From Elusimicrobiota bacterium (lineage in GTDB: Bacteria > Elusimicrobiota > Elusimicrobia > UBA1565 > UBA9628), in assembly GCA_027452025.1 (NCBI GenBank), contig DAIDHI010000022.1:1-64000 (forward strand): a DNA stretch of 64,000 bases, given 5' to 3'. The notes under the pieces were generated by a model that saw only the letters and a list, made by a program, of their open reading frames with translations, was not told the DNA's origin and searched no databases. The translations under genes were made by a program, and so were the position numbers. Of this stretch, positions 34,816 through 44,326 are shown piece by piece; position 1 is the first letter of the stretch, and every line of letters begins with the position of its first letter.

Positions 34816-35838
34816 ATGCCGGACGTCGCGTTTCTCACCGGGGGCACGGGCTTCGTCGGCGCCAACCTCGCCCGGCTCCTCCTCAAGGAGGGGCTGCGCG
34901 TGCGCGCGCTCGCGCGCCAGGGCTCGAGGCGCAAGAACCTCGAAGGCCTCGACGTCGAGCTCGTCGAGGGAGACCTCCTCGACCAGGACGCTCTTCGCCG
35001 CGGCTGCCGGGGCGCGCGCTACGCCTTCCACCTCGCCGCCGACTACCGGCTTTGGGTCAGAAACCCGGCCGACATGTACGCGGCCAACGTGCAGGGCTCG
35101 GTCAACGTCGTGGAGGCCGCCGCCGCGGCCGGCTGCGAGCGCATCGTGCACTGCTCGAGCGTCGCCGTCCTTCGGCCGCCGCGCGGCAAGACGCCCGTCG
35201 ATGAAACCTCGGAGTACGGCGGCGTCGAAGAGATCGTCAGCGACTATAAGAAATCCAAGTATCTCTCCGAGAAGGCCGTCGCGGCGCTGGCCAAGAAGGG
35301 CCTGCCCGTCGTCATCGTCAACCCGGCGGCGCCGATCGGCCCCTACGACATCAAGCCCACCCCCACGGGCAAGATCGTCGTCGATTTCCTGCGCGGCCGC
35401 CTGCCTTCCTACATCGACACGGGCTTGAACGTGGTCCACGTCGACGACGTCGCCCGCGGGCACTGGCTGGCCGCCAAGTCGGGGCGCCTGGGGCAGCGCT
35501 ACATCCTCGGCGGCGAGAACCTCACGCTCAAGCAGATCCTGGAGACGCTGGCCCAAGAGACCGGCGCGCCGGGCCCGCGCTTCAAGACCCCCTACGCCGT
35601 GGCCTACGCCTTCGGCGCGCTCGACACCGCGCGGGCCAAGGTCTTCGGCGGAGAGCCCTTGGCGCCTCTCGAGGCCGTGCGCATGGCGCGCCATTATCTT
35701 TGGTTCGATTCCGGCAAGGCCCGCCGCGAGCTCGGCTACACGACCGTGCCCGCGCGCCAAGCCCTGGCCGAGGCCGCGCGCTGGTTCTCGGCCAACGGCT
35801 ACATCCCCGGGAAGGCCTCGGCATGCGCGGCGGCGTGA
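34816..35838 (+). CDS. hpnA: Hopanoid-associated NAD-dependent sugar epimerase HpnA
   Basis: TGGTGFVGANLARLLLKEGLRVRALAR Rossmann motif, YKKSKYLSEK active site, neighbourhood. Confidence 0.88.
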   Translation: MPDVAFLTGGTGFVGANLARLLLKEGLRVRALARQGSRRKNLEGLDVELVEGDLLDQDALRRGCRGARYAFHLAADYRLWVRNPADMYAANVQGSVNVVEAAAAAGCERIVHCSSVAVLRPPRGKTPVDETSEYGGVEEIVSDYKKSKYLSEKAVAALAKKGLPVVIVNPAAPIGPYDIKPTPTGKIVVDFLRGRLPSYIDTGLNVVHVDDVARGHWLAAKSGRLGQRYILGGENLTLKQILETLAQETGAPGPRFKTPYAVAYAFGALDTARAKVFGGEPLAPLEAVRMARHYLWFDSGKARRELGYTTVPARQALAEAARWFSANGYIPGKASACAAA

Positions 35839-36470
35839 TGGCGCGGCGAGTGCTCGTCTGCGCGGCGACGAAATGGGAGGCCGGGCCGCTGTCCAGGCGC
35901 CTGAGCGCCGTCGTCCTGCGCACCGGCATGGGGCCGCAGAGGGCCCGGGCGGCGCTGTCGGCCGTCCCCGCCGAGGACCATTACGACCTGGCGGTCAGCG
36001 CGGGCTTCGCCGGGGCCCTGCAGCCCGGCATCGCCCCGGGAGACGTCGTCATGGACGTGCGCGAGGCGCCCGCGGAGTGGCCGCCGCTCTCGCGCGAGAT
36101 CGCGCAGCGCCTCGGCGTGCGCCTCCATTTCGGCCGCATCATGCACTCCGACAAGGTCCTGGCCGCGCCCTCGGCCAAGAGGTGCCTCGGCGAGAAAGAG
36201 CGCGCCTGCGCCGTGGACATGGAAACGGAGGCGGTCAGGGCCTGGGCGCGCGAGCGCGGCGCCGAGGCGCTGGCCGTGCGCGTCGTCCTGGACGCCGTCG
36301 ACGACGAGCTGCCGGCCGAGCTGCCGCAAGGCGAGGACTTCCCCGCCCTCGCGCGCTACGCCCTGAGCCGTCCCGCAAGCCTTCCCGGCTTGATAAGATT
36401 GGGGATGCGCCAGCGGCGCGCCATCGCCGTGCTCGGCGATTTCCTCGCCGCTTTGCTGGAGAGCCTATGA
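35823..36470 (+). CDS. hpnG: Hopanoid-associated phosphorylase/nucleosidase HpnG
   Basis: VLVCAATKWEAGPLSRRL, AVSAGFAGALQPGIAPGDVVM, VDMETEAVRAWARE. Confidence 0.82.
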   Translation: MRGGVMARRVLVCAATKWEAGPLSRRLSAVVLRTGMGPQRARAALSAVPAEDHYDLAVSAGFAGALQPGIAPGDVVMDVREAPAEWPPLSREIAQRLGVRLHFGRIMHSDKVLAAPSAKRCLGEKERACAVDMETEAVRAWARERGAEALAVRVVLDAVDDELPAELPQGEDFPALARYALSRPASLPGLIRLGMRQRRAIAVLGDFLAALLESL

Positions 36471-37378
36471 CGACCGATTTGGAGACTTACATGGACGCGC
36501 GCTGCGCCGAGGTCGACGCCGCGCTCAAGAAGCTCTTCGGCCCCCGGCCCGAGGAGCCCAAGACCCTCCGCCAGGCGATGAGCTACTCGATCTTCGCCGG
36601 GGGCAAGCGCCTGCGCCCCATGCTCGTCATGGCCGCGGCCGAGTGCTGCGGCTTGGACGGCCGAAAGACTCTCAAAGCGGCCGCGGCCCTGGAGATGATC
36701 CACACCTACTCTCTCATCCACGACGACCTGCCGGCCATGGACGACGACGACCTGCGCCGCGGCAAGCCGACCAACCACAAGGTCTTCGGCGAGGCCATGG
36801 CGATCCTGGCCGGCGACGGGCTGCTCACCTACGCCTTCGAGGCCGCCGCCGACAACGCCTTGGAGTGCGCCTTGAACGGCCGGCAGACCGCCGAGCTCAT
36901 CCGGGCCATCGCCCGCGGCGCCGGCTCCCAGGGCATGGTCGGCGGCCAGGCGGCCGATCTGCAAGCCGAGAACTGGAAGAAGCGCAATCACGGGTTCAAG
37001 CCGGGCGCGACCTTGGAATACATCCACCTGCACAAGACGGCCGCCCTCATCGTGGCCAGCCTCGACGCCGGCGCGATTTTGGCCCAGGCCTTCCCCGAGC
37101 AGCGCCGCGCCCTGCGCGCCTACGGGCGCGCCATCGGGCTGGCCTTCCAGATCGCCGACGACATCCTCGACGTCGTGGGCGACAAGAAGAAGCTCGGCAA
37201 GCGCGGCTCCGACGCCGCCAACCACAAGCTGACCTACGTATCGCTTTACGGAATCGAGAGCGCCCGCCGCAAGGCTCGGGCTCTCGTCGCCGCCGCTCAC
37301 CGCGCGCTGTCGAGCTTCGGCACGCGCGCCGCCGTCTTGCACGAGCTGGCGGACTACATCATCGCGAGGGACAAGTAA
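36467..37378 (+). CDS. ispA: Polyprenyl (farnesyl/geranylgeranyl) diphosphate synthase
   Basis: ATG 36467; FAGGKRLRPMLV, first Asp-rich motif LIHDDLPAMDDDDLRRGKPTNHK, second motif FQIADDILD. Confidence 0.9.
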   Translation: MTTDLETYMDARCAEVDAALKKLFGPRPEEPKTLRQAMSYSIFAGGKRLRPMLVMAAAECCGLDGRKTLKAAAALEMIHTYSLIHDDLPAMDDDDLRRGKPTNHKVFGEAMAILAGDGLLTYAFEAAADNALECALNGRQTAELIRAIARGAGSQGMVGGQAADLQAENWKKRNHGFKPGATLEYIHLHKTAALIVASLDAGAILAQAFPEQRRALRAYGRAIGLAFQIADDILDVVGDKKKLGKRGSDAANHKLTYVSLYGIESARRKARALVAAAHRALSSFGTRAAVLHELADYIIARDK

Positions 37379-37379
37379 C

Positions 37380-39335
37380 ATGGCCGACGCAGCCGCCGCA
37401 ACCAACGCCTCACCCGCCGCCAAGTCGCCGCCCGCCGACGCACCGCTGCTGTCCGGCATCGCCGGCCCGCAGGATCTGCGCCAGCTGCCGGTGGAGCAGC
37501 TGCCGCGCCTGATGAAGGAGATCCGCGAGTATCTCATCAACACCATCTCCAAGATCGGCGGCCACTTCGGCTCGAGCCTGGGCGCCGCCGAGATCACCAC
37601 GGCGCTGCACTACGTCTTCAACACGCCCGACGACAAGATCGTCTTCGACACCGGCCACCAGACCTACGTCCACAAGATCCTCACCGGCCGCCGCGAGGCG
37701 CTCTCGCGCATCCGCCAGTTCGGCGGCATCTCCGGCTTCATCAAGCGCGCGGAGTCGCCCTACGACACCTTCGGCGCCGGGCACGCCTCCACGGCGATCT
37801 CCGCCGCGCTCGGCATGGCCGTCGCGCGCGACCTCAAGGGAGAGAAGAACAAGGTCGTCGCCATCGTCTCCGACGGCTGCATGACGGGCGGCGAGTCCTA
37901 CGAGGGCCTGCAGAACGCCGGCCAGGTCCAGACCGACCTCGTCGTCATCCTCAACGACAACCAGATGTTCATCTCCAACCGCGTCGGCGCGCTGGGCGCG
38001 TATCTGAGCAAGCTGCTGACGCTGGGCGCCGTGCAGAACGCCGAGCACTCGGTCAAGAGATTCTTGGCCCGCTTCCGGTTCTGGGGCGCGGTCCTGACGC
38101 GCGTGGCCAAGCGCGCCAAGGTCCTGCTCTTTCCGGGCATGCTCTTCGAGGAGATGGGCTTCACCTATTTCGGCCCGGTCGACGGCCACGACATCGTCAG
38201 CCTCGTCAAGGTCCTCAAGCACGTCAAGGCCATGAAGGGCCCCGTGCTGCTGCACTGCGTGACCAAGAAGGGCAAGGGCTACGCCCCCGCCGAGGCCGAC
38301 GCCTACACCTGGCACGGCCCGGGCAAGTTCGACGCGCCCAGCGGCACGTTCCTCAAAAACCCGGTGGCCAAGACCCCGCCGCCCAGCTACACCTCGGTCT
38401 TTTCCAAGGCCCTGGTGCGCGAGGCCGAGCAGGACCCCCGCATCGTGGGCATCACCGCCGCGATGCCCGAGGGCACGGGCATGGACGCCATGCGCGAGCG
38501 CTTTCCCCGCCGCTACTTCGACGTGGGCCTGGCCGAGGAACACGCCGTGACCTTCGCCGGCGGCCTGGCCGCCGAGGGCTACCGCCCCGTCGTCGCCGTC
38601 TACTCGACTTTCCTGCAGCGCGGCTTCGACCAGATCGAGCACGACATCTGCCTGCAGAACCTCCCCGTGACGTTTTGCCTGGACCGCGCCGGCCTCGTCG
38701 GCGAGGACGGGCCCACGCACCACGGCGTCTTCGACTTCTCCTACCTGCGCATGATCCCGAACATGACGATCATGGCGCCGGCCGATGAGAACGAGCTGCA
38801 GCACATGCTGCGCACGGCGCTGCACCTGGGCGGCCCCGCCAGCATCCGCTATCCCCGCGGCGCCGCCGTGGGCGTGACGATGGACGCAGAGCCCCAGGCC
38901 CTGCCGGTGGGCCGCGGCGCGCGCTGGAAGGACGGCACGGCCGTCACCCTCGTCGCCATCGGCAACCGGGTCCACCCCGCCGTCGAGGCCGCCCACGCCC
39001 TCGACGACATGGGCATCTCCGCGGGCGTGCTCAACATGCGCTTCGTCAAGCCCTTGGACGTCGAGCTGCTCAAGGAGGCCGCGGCGCGCACGCCGCGCCT
39101 GGTGACCATCGAGGACAACGTGCTCTCCGGGGGCTTCGGCAGCGCCGTCCTCGAGGCGCTCCAGGCCCCGGGCATGCCGCAGACCGACGTCCTGCGCCTG
39201 GGCCTGCCCGACCGCTTCGTCGAGCACGGCGCCCCGCACCTGCTCTACGACGCCGTGGGACTTTCGCCCGCCAAGCTGGTCCAGCGCATCGCCGACTGGA
39301 TGCGCCACGGCGCGCCGGCCGGCGTCTCGGCCTAG
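37380..39335 (+). CDS. dxs: 1-deoxy-D-xylulose-5-phosphate synthase
   Basis: VFDTGHQTYVHKILTGRR, FGAGHASTAISAALGMA, VAIVSDGCMTGGESYEGLQNAG, C-terminal transketolase domain. Confidence 0.93.
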   Translation: MADAAAATNASPAAKSPPADAPLLSGIAGPQDLRQLPVEQLPRLMKEIREYLINTISKIGGHFGSSLGAAEITTALHYVFNTPDDKIVFDTGHQTYVHKILTGRREALSRIRQFGGISGFIKRAESPYDTFGAGHASTAISAALGMAVARDLKGEKNKVVAIVSDGCMTGGESYEGLQNAGQVQTDLVVILNDNQMFISNRVGALGAYLSKLLTLGAVQNAEHSVKRFLARFRFWGAVLTRVAKRAKVLLFPGMLFEEMGFTYFGPVDGHDIVSLVKVLKHVKAMKGPVLLHCVTKKGKGYAPAEADAYTWHGPGKFDAPSGTFLKNPVAKTPPPSYTSVFSKALVREAEQDPRIVGITAAMPEGTGMDAMRERFPRRYFDVGLAEEHAVTFAGGLAAEGYRPVVAVYSTFLQRGFDQIEHDICLQNLPVTFCLDRAGLVGEDGPTHHGVFDFSYLRMIPNMTIMAPADENELQHMLRTALHLGGPASIRYPRGAAVGVTMDAEPQALPVGRGARWKDGTAVTLVAIGNRVHPAVEAAHALDDMGISAGVLNMRFVKPLDVELLKEAAARTPRLVTIEDNVLSGGFGSAVLEALQAPGMPQTDVLRLGLPDRFVEHGAPHLLYDAVGLSPAKLVQRIADWMRHGAPAGVSA

Positions 39336-39345
39336 GAGAAAACCC

Positions 39346-40326
39346 ATGCCAGCCCCAACGAAGGCTCCCATCCGCATCAAGAGGCTCGTCCTCGCCCGCC
39401 TGCGGGGATTTTGCGCGGGAGTGGTGCGCGCCATCGACGTCGTCGAGAAGGCCCTGGAGGTCTGCGGCAAGCCCGTCTACGTGCGCCACGAGATCATCCA
39501 CAACCGCTACGTCGTCGACGGCCTGCGCGCCAAGGGCGCGGTCTTCGTCGAGGACTTAGCCGAGGTCCCGGCCGGCTCCTGGCTCATCTTCTCCGCCCAC
39601 GGCGTCGGCCCGGCCGTGGTGCAGGAGGCCCGGGAGCGCAAGCTCAACGTCATCGACGCCACCTGCCCGCTGGTGACCAAGGTGCACCTGGAGGCGATCG
39701 CGCTGGCCAAGCGCGGCTACACGATCATCCTCATCGGCCACGCCGACCACGTGGAGACGATCGGCACCCTCGGCGAGGCCCCGGAGCACATGAAGGTCGT
39801 CGGCTCCCCGACCCAGGCCGAGGCCGTCGCCGTCCCCGACCCGGACAAGGTCGCCTACCTCACGCAGACCACGCTGTCGCTCGACGACACGCGCGAGATC
39901 GTGGCCGTGCTCAAGAGGCGCTTTCCCAACCTCCACGCCCCGTCCAAGGACGACATCTGCTACGCTACCCAGAACCGCCAAAACGCGGTCAAGGCGATGG
40001 TGCCCCACGTCGACTTGCTCCTCGTGCTCGGCGCGCCCAACAGCTCGAACTCCATTCGCCTGTGCGAGGTGGCCAAATCCAAGGGCGTGCGCTCCTATCT
40101 CATCGAGCGCGCCGCCGACATCAAGGACGAGTGGATGACGGGCGTGCGCGGCCTGGGGCTGACGGCCGGCGCCTCGGCGCCCGAGGTTCTCGTCCAGGAA
40201 GTCGTAAAATACTGCCGCGACCGCTTCGAAGTCTCCGAAGTCGAGGAGTTCGAGACGGTCGAGGAAGACGTCCATTTCTCGCTGCCCTACGAGCTGGAGC
40301 AGCTCGTCAAAGGAAAGAACCCATGA
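39346..40326 (+). CDS. ispH: 4-hydroxy-3-methylbut-2-enyl diphosphate reductase
   Basis: LRGFCAGVVRAIDVVEKAL, VRHEIIHNRYVVDGLRAKGAVFVED, IDATCPLVTKVH. Confidence 0.94.
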   Translation: MPAPTKAPIRIKRLVLARLRGFCAGVVRAIDVVEKALEVCGKPVYVRHEIIHNRYVVDGLRAKGAVFVEDLAEVPAGSWLIFSAHGVGPAVVQEARERKLNVIDATCPLVTKVHLEAIALAKRGYTIILIGHADHVETIGTLGEAPEHMKVVGSPTQAEAVAVPDPDKVAYLTQTTLSLDDTREIVAVLKRRFPNLHAPSKDDICYATQNRQNAVKAMVPHVDLLLVLGAPNSSNSIRLCEVAKSKGVRSYLIERAADIKDEWMTGVRGLGLTAGASAPEVLVQEVVKYCRDRFEVSEVEEFETVEEDVHFSLPYELEQLVKGKNP

Positions 40327-40619
40327 CCACCACCGCGGAAGAGCTTCTCACCGAGATCGAGGAAGAGCGCGAGGAGGAGACCGCCGTCGAGGAAGAGTCC
40401 GAGCGCGACCCCTCGAAAGTCGACCAGCGCAAGCCCCCGAAGGACGGCCTCTGCCGCCGCTGCGGCGAGAACAAGCCCATCAACCGCCTGATGCTCTGCT
40501 ATCCCTGCTGGGTCAAGACCGAGCTCGAGAAATCCGGCTGGCGCGAGGGGATGCCGCACCCCGACTGGTGCCGCTGCGAGGGGCTCAAGGACCACGCCCG
40601 GCTTTCCAACGGCAACTGA
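40323..40619 (+). CDS. Small acidic protein with C-terminal zinc-ribbon-like cysteines
   Basis: ATGA overlap with ispH; EEEREEETAVEEESERD then CRRCGENKPINRLMLCYPCW. Confidence 0.7.
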   Translation: MTTTAEELLTEIEEEREEETAVEEESERDPSKVDQRKPPKDGLCRRCGENKPINRLMLCYPCWVKTELEKSGWREGMPHPDWCRCEGLKDHARLSNGN

Positions 40620-40655
40620 GCCGCGGGACCCTCGAGTTCCCGGAAGTCGAACCCT

Positions 40656-41072
40656 TCAAGGCCTGACTCCGGCCGGCGGCTCCTTGAGCTCGACGTCGAC
40701 GAAGTCGCAGGAGCGGGCCCCGGCGACCTGAAGGCTATGGTCGCTGCCGCGGCTCCACGCCACCTTGCCCTTCTTGAGGTCGACCAGGCTCGTCTTGCCG
40801 TCGGCCGCGACCTGGCGCAGCTCGCAGCCCTTCAAGGGATAGAGGACGTGGTCGGGCTGCGAGAGCATGCCCGCCCTGGCGCCCGGGGCGGCCCGAAAGC
40901 GGCTGACGCGGACGCGGTCGTTCTCGAAGAGGATGCGCGAGTAGCGCGAGGCGGAATGGGGACGGATCTCCTTCTGCCCCTGGGCGAGCCTATAGACGAC
41001 GGCCGTGACGACGACGGCGGGAAGCAGCCAAAGCGCTTTTTTCACCAGGCCTCCTGAGAGTCCGGCGCTCAT
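40656..41072 (-). CDS. Hypothetical membrane-anchored cupin-like protein
   Basis: 138 aa; N-terminal TM then FENDRVRVSRFRAAPGARAGMLSQPDHVLYPL beta-barrel-like. Confidence 0.55.
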   Translation of the reverse strand: MSAGLSGGLVKKALWLLPAVVVTAVVYRLAQGQKEIRPHSASRYSRILFENDRVRVSRFRAAPGARAGMLSQPDHVLYPLKGCELRQVAADGKTSLVDLKKGKVAWSRGSDHSLQVAGARSCDFVDVELKEPPAGVRP

Positions 41073-41117
41073 TGTAGCGCGGAGGACCGTCCGTCCCCTA
41101 GGAAGGAGCGGAAACGC

Positions 41118-41657
41118 TTACTTGAAGACGGTTTTGCGGTAGTGGGAGAGCTCGGCGATCGACTCGCGGATGTCTTCCAAGGCCTCGTGCTGCTTGCTCT
41201 TGGTGAAAATGTATTTCTGCGCCGGATACCAGCGAGCCACCAACTCCTTGATCGTGCTGACGTCTATGGAGCGGTAGTGGAAGTAATCGTGGAGGACGGG
41301 CATGTACTTGACGAGGAAGCGGCGGTCCTGGCCGATGGTATTGCCGCACAGCGGCACCTTCTTTTCCGGGCAGAACTTGGCGATGAACTCCACGGTGCGG
41401 GCCTGGGCCTCGGCCATGGTCGCGCGCGAGGCGCGCACCCGGTCGGTCAGGCCGGACTTGCCGTGCTGCTCGACGCACCAGGGATCCATCTTGGAGAGGA
41501 CCTCGTCGCTCTGGTGGACGGCGAAGACCGGCCCCTCCCCCAGGACCCGCAGCTCGCTGTCGGTGACGATCGTGGCGATCTCGAGAATGGTGTCTCGCTC
41601 AGGGTCGAGGCCCGTCATCTCCAGGTCCAGCCAAGCCAAGTTTCGCTCGTCTTGCAT
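41118..41657 (-). CDS. orn: Oligoribonuclease
   Basis: [30 protein letters not shown] DEDDh exonuclease; [12 protein letters not shown]. Confidence 0.93.
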   Translation of the reverse strand: MQDERNLAWLDLEMTGLDPERDTILEIATIVTDSELRVLGEGPVFAVHQSDEVLSKMDPWCVEQHGKSGLTDRVRASRATMAEAQARTVEFIAKFCPEKKVPLCGNTIGQDRRFLVKYMPVLHDYFHYRSIDVSTIKELVARWYPAQKYIFTKSKQHEALEDIRESIAELSHYRKTVFK

Positions 41658-41693
41658 GCGTGACGAGGACGATCATATCACTGACAAGTTATC

Positions 41694-41722
41694 TTGACAA
41701 GGTATTCCATGTCTGTTAGACT
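41694..41722 (+). promoter_or_regulatory. sigma70-like promoter TTGACA-N17-TAGACT for the lipoprotein operon
   Basis: Consensus -35 41694-41699 and -10 41717-41722; AAAGGAGG Shine-Dalgarno precedes ATG 41766. Confidence 0.75.
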
Positions 41723-41765
41723 TCGGTCGTCGTCGCCGGCGAATTTAAAGGAGGTTTCTCCACTT

Positions 41766-42335
41766 ATGCAACGAACGATCATCGCGGGTTTGGCCGCCGT
41801 CGGCCTGGGCTTCATTCTGGCCGGCTGCCATCACGTCAAGAACGGGCCTATCGCCAACAACGCTCCGGACTGGGTCAACAAGGGCGGCGGCGCCTTCAAG
41901 GACAAAGGACAGGACGTGTTCTACGGCGTGGGCATCTTCCGCGGCTCGATGAACCCCGCGCTCGCCCGCGACGCCGCCGACGACCGGGCTCGCGCCGACG
42001 TGGCCAAGATCCTGAACACCTACGTCGCCGACCTGCAGAAGGACTACATGGAGGCGGTCACGGCGGGAGACCAGAGCAAGACCAGCGACGAGCAGCTCGT
42101 CAGCGAGACCATGAAGAGCTTCACCAAGATCACGCTGACCGGCGCCGTCATCGTCGACCACTGGAAGGATCCCTCCGACGGGACGCTCTACTCCCTGTGC
42201 AAGCTCGACATGAACTCCATGCAGAAGACCCTCGACCAGGCCAAGGAGCTCGACTCCAAGGTCCGGGACTACGTCAAGGCCAACGCCGAGAAGGCCTTCG
42301 ACGACCTGACGGCCGAGGAATCCAAGTCCCACTAA
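41766..42335 (+). CDS. LPP20-family-like lipoprotein
   Basis: Lipobox GLGFILAGCHH; APDWVNKGGGAF...GQDVFYGVGI...DAADDRARADVAKIL. Confidence 0.7.
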   Translation: MQRTIIAGLAAVGLGFILAGCHHVKNGPIANNAPDWVNKGGGAFKDKGQDVFYGVGIFRGSMNPALARDAADDRARADVAKILNTYVADLQKDYMEAVTAGDQSKTSDEQLVSETMKSFTKITLTGAVIVDHWKDPSDGTLYSLCKLDMNSMQKTLDQAKELDSKVRDYVKANAEKAFDDLTAEESKSH

Positions 42336-42342
42336 GCCGCTC

Positions 42343-42939
42343 ATGAACGGGAAACTGGCCCTCGGATTGCTCGTGCTCGCCCCGCTGGCGGCGGGCTGCG
42401 GAACGGTCGTCAAGCGCGAGTCCGTCAACACCGTCCAGGACCTCAACTCGGACTGGAACGACACGGACTCCCGCCTCGTCGCCCAGGAGATGATCTCGGA
42501 CTGCTTGTCGAGGCCGTGGCTTTCCAACGCCACTCAGTCCGAGGGGCACACGCCCACGGTGATCGTCGGCACGGTGCATAACCGCAGCAACCAGCACATC
42601 GACACCGACGCCTTCATCCAGAACCTGCAGAGCGAGCTCATCAACTCGGGCAAAGTGGCCTTCGTGGCCAACCGCCACGAGCGCGGCGAGGTCCGCGAGG
42701 AGCGCTTGGATCAGGATACCAACGCCTCGGACTCCACGCGCAAGGCCAACGGGCACGAGATCGGCGCGGACTTCATGCTCGATGGCGTCATCAACACCAT
42801 CGAGCAGCAGGAAGGCGGCCAAAGCATCATCCTCTACCAGACGAACCTGCGGCTGGTCAATATGGAGACCAACCAGATCGTCTGGAACGGGCAGAAGCAG
42901 ATCAAGAAGTACCAGAAGCGCGCCGCGGTGACTTGGTAG
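42343..42939 (+). CDS. LpoB-like (penicillin-binding protein activator family) lipoprotein
   Basis: LAPLAAGCGTVVKRE lipobox; VIVGTVHNRSNQHIDTDAFIQNLQSELINSGKVAFVA. Confidence 0.75.
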   Translation: MNGKLALGLLVLAPLAAGCGTVVKRESVNTVQDLNSDWNDTDSRLVAQEMISDCLSRPWLSNATQSEGHTPTVIVGTVHNRSNQHIDTDAFIQNLQSELINSGKVAFVANRHERGEVREERLDQDTNASDSTRKANGHEIGADFMLDGVINTIEQQEGGQSIILYQTNLRLVNMETNQIVWNGQKQIKKYQKRAAVTW

Positions 42940-42953
42940 AGCGCGCAGCGAGC

Positions 42954-44324
42954 ATGCTCGCATCGCTCGAAACGACGGGAAGGGCGGCCGGCCTCGGGCT
43001 GGCCGCCCTTCTCTTTTGCGCCTGCGCCTCCGGGCCTTCCCCGCAGGCCCGGCGCAACGTGGACCTCCTCATCGCGCAGCGCAACTGGCCGGCGGCGGAG
43101 TCCTTCGTCGAGAAGCACAAGTCGAGCGACTACGGGCGCAAGAACATGGTGCTCTACTACCTGGACCTCGGCACCATCCTGCACGGCGCCCGCCGCTACA
43201 GGCGCAGCGACGAGGCCTTTCACCGCGCCGAGCAGCGCATGGACGAGCTCTACACCAAGAGCCTCCACCAGGCCGCGGGCCTGCTGCTTCTCAACGACGC
43301 CACCATGGACTACGCGGGGCAGCCCTTCGAGCACGCGCTGACCAACGTCTACCGCGCGCTCAACTATGTCTTCCTGGGCAAGCCCGAGGACGCCGTCGTC
43401 GAGGCCCGGAAGGTCGAGGAATTCCTCTCGGCGCTGCGCGAGAACGCCGGCGGCAAGGACGTCTACAAGGACGACGCCTTCGCGCGCTTGCTCGATAGCC
43501 TGCTCTACGAGGACCTCGGCCAAAACGACGACGCCCGCATCTCGCTGCACTTCGCCAAAAAGGCCTACCGGCAGTACGAGGGCGATTACCGCATGCCCCC
43601 GCCCGCCTTCCCGCTCGCTTACGACCTGCCGCAAGACGGCGGCGAGCTGGTCTTCTTGCACTTCAACGGCATCGTGCCGCGCAAGGTCTCGCGCACCTTC
43701 CAGGTGGCCTGGGGCAACGCGCTGATGATCAGCCGGCAGAACAACACCGACGAGGAAAACGCCAAGATGGCCAACGCCCTGCGCGCCGGCGTGGCGGGGC
43801 GCGCCATCACCGTCTCCTACCCGGCCTACGTGCAGGATCCGTTCTCCATCCGGAGCTCGGAGGTCGTCGTCGACTCCGGCACGCGGACGGCGGCCACGTC
43901 GCTCGTCGAGCCGATCGGCGCCATCGCCCGCAAGACCCTGGCCGACGAGCTCCCCCTCATCGAGGCGCGCTCGATCGCCCGCGCCACCCTCAAGTTCGTC
44001 CTGGCCGAGGCCGCCTCCCGCGCCGCCGACCGCCTCGCCGACCGGGAGCTCGGCCGCGGGTCGCTGGCCGACGTCGCGGCGCGCTTCGTCTCCCGGGGCC
44101 TGGCCTTCGGCGCGGCGGCCGCCACGGAGTCGGCCGACACCCGCGACTGGTCGACGCTGCCCGCCCAGATCCGGATGGCGCGCCTGGACCTGCCCGCCGG
44201 GCGCCACGACGTGGAAGTGCGCTTCCTGGACGCCCAAGGGCAGGTCGTCTCCTCCGTCGATTTCAAGGACGTCGATATTCAAAAGTCCAAGAGGACTTAT
44301 CTCTCCTACCGCACCGCGAGCTGA
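42954..44324 (+). CDS. COG3014-like lipoprotein with TPR-like N-terminal region
   Basis: Start taken at ATG 42954; lipobox AALLFCACASG; LVFLHFNGIVPRKVSRTFQ, TRAATSLVEPIGAIARKTLADE-type region. Confidence 0.65.
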   Translation: MLASLETTGRAAGLGLAALLFCACASGPSPQARRNVDLLIAQRNWPAAESFVEKHKSSDYGRKNMVLYYLDLGTILHGARRYRRSDEAFHRAEQRMDELYTKSLHQAAGLLLLNDATMDYAGQPFEHALTNVYRALNYVFLGKPEDAVVEARKVEEFLSALRENAGGKDVYKDDAFARLLDSLLYEDLGQNDDARISLHFAKKAYRQYEGDYRMPPPAFPLAYDLPQDGGELVFLHFNGIVPRKVSRTFQVAWGNALMISRQNNTDEENAKMANALRAGVAGRAITVSYPAYVQDPFSIRSSEVVVDSGTRTAATSLVEPIGAIARKTLADELPLIEARSIARATLKFVLAEAASRAADRLADRELGRGSLADVAARFVSRGLAFGAAAATESADTRDWSTLPAQIRMARLDLPAGRHDVEVRFLDAQGQVVSSVDFKDVDIQKSKRTYLSYRTAS

Positions 44325-44326
44325 CC

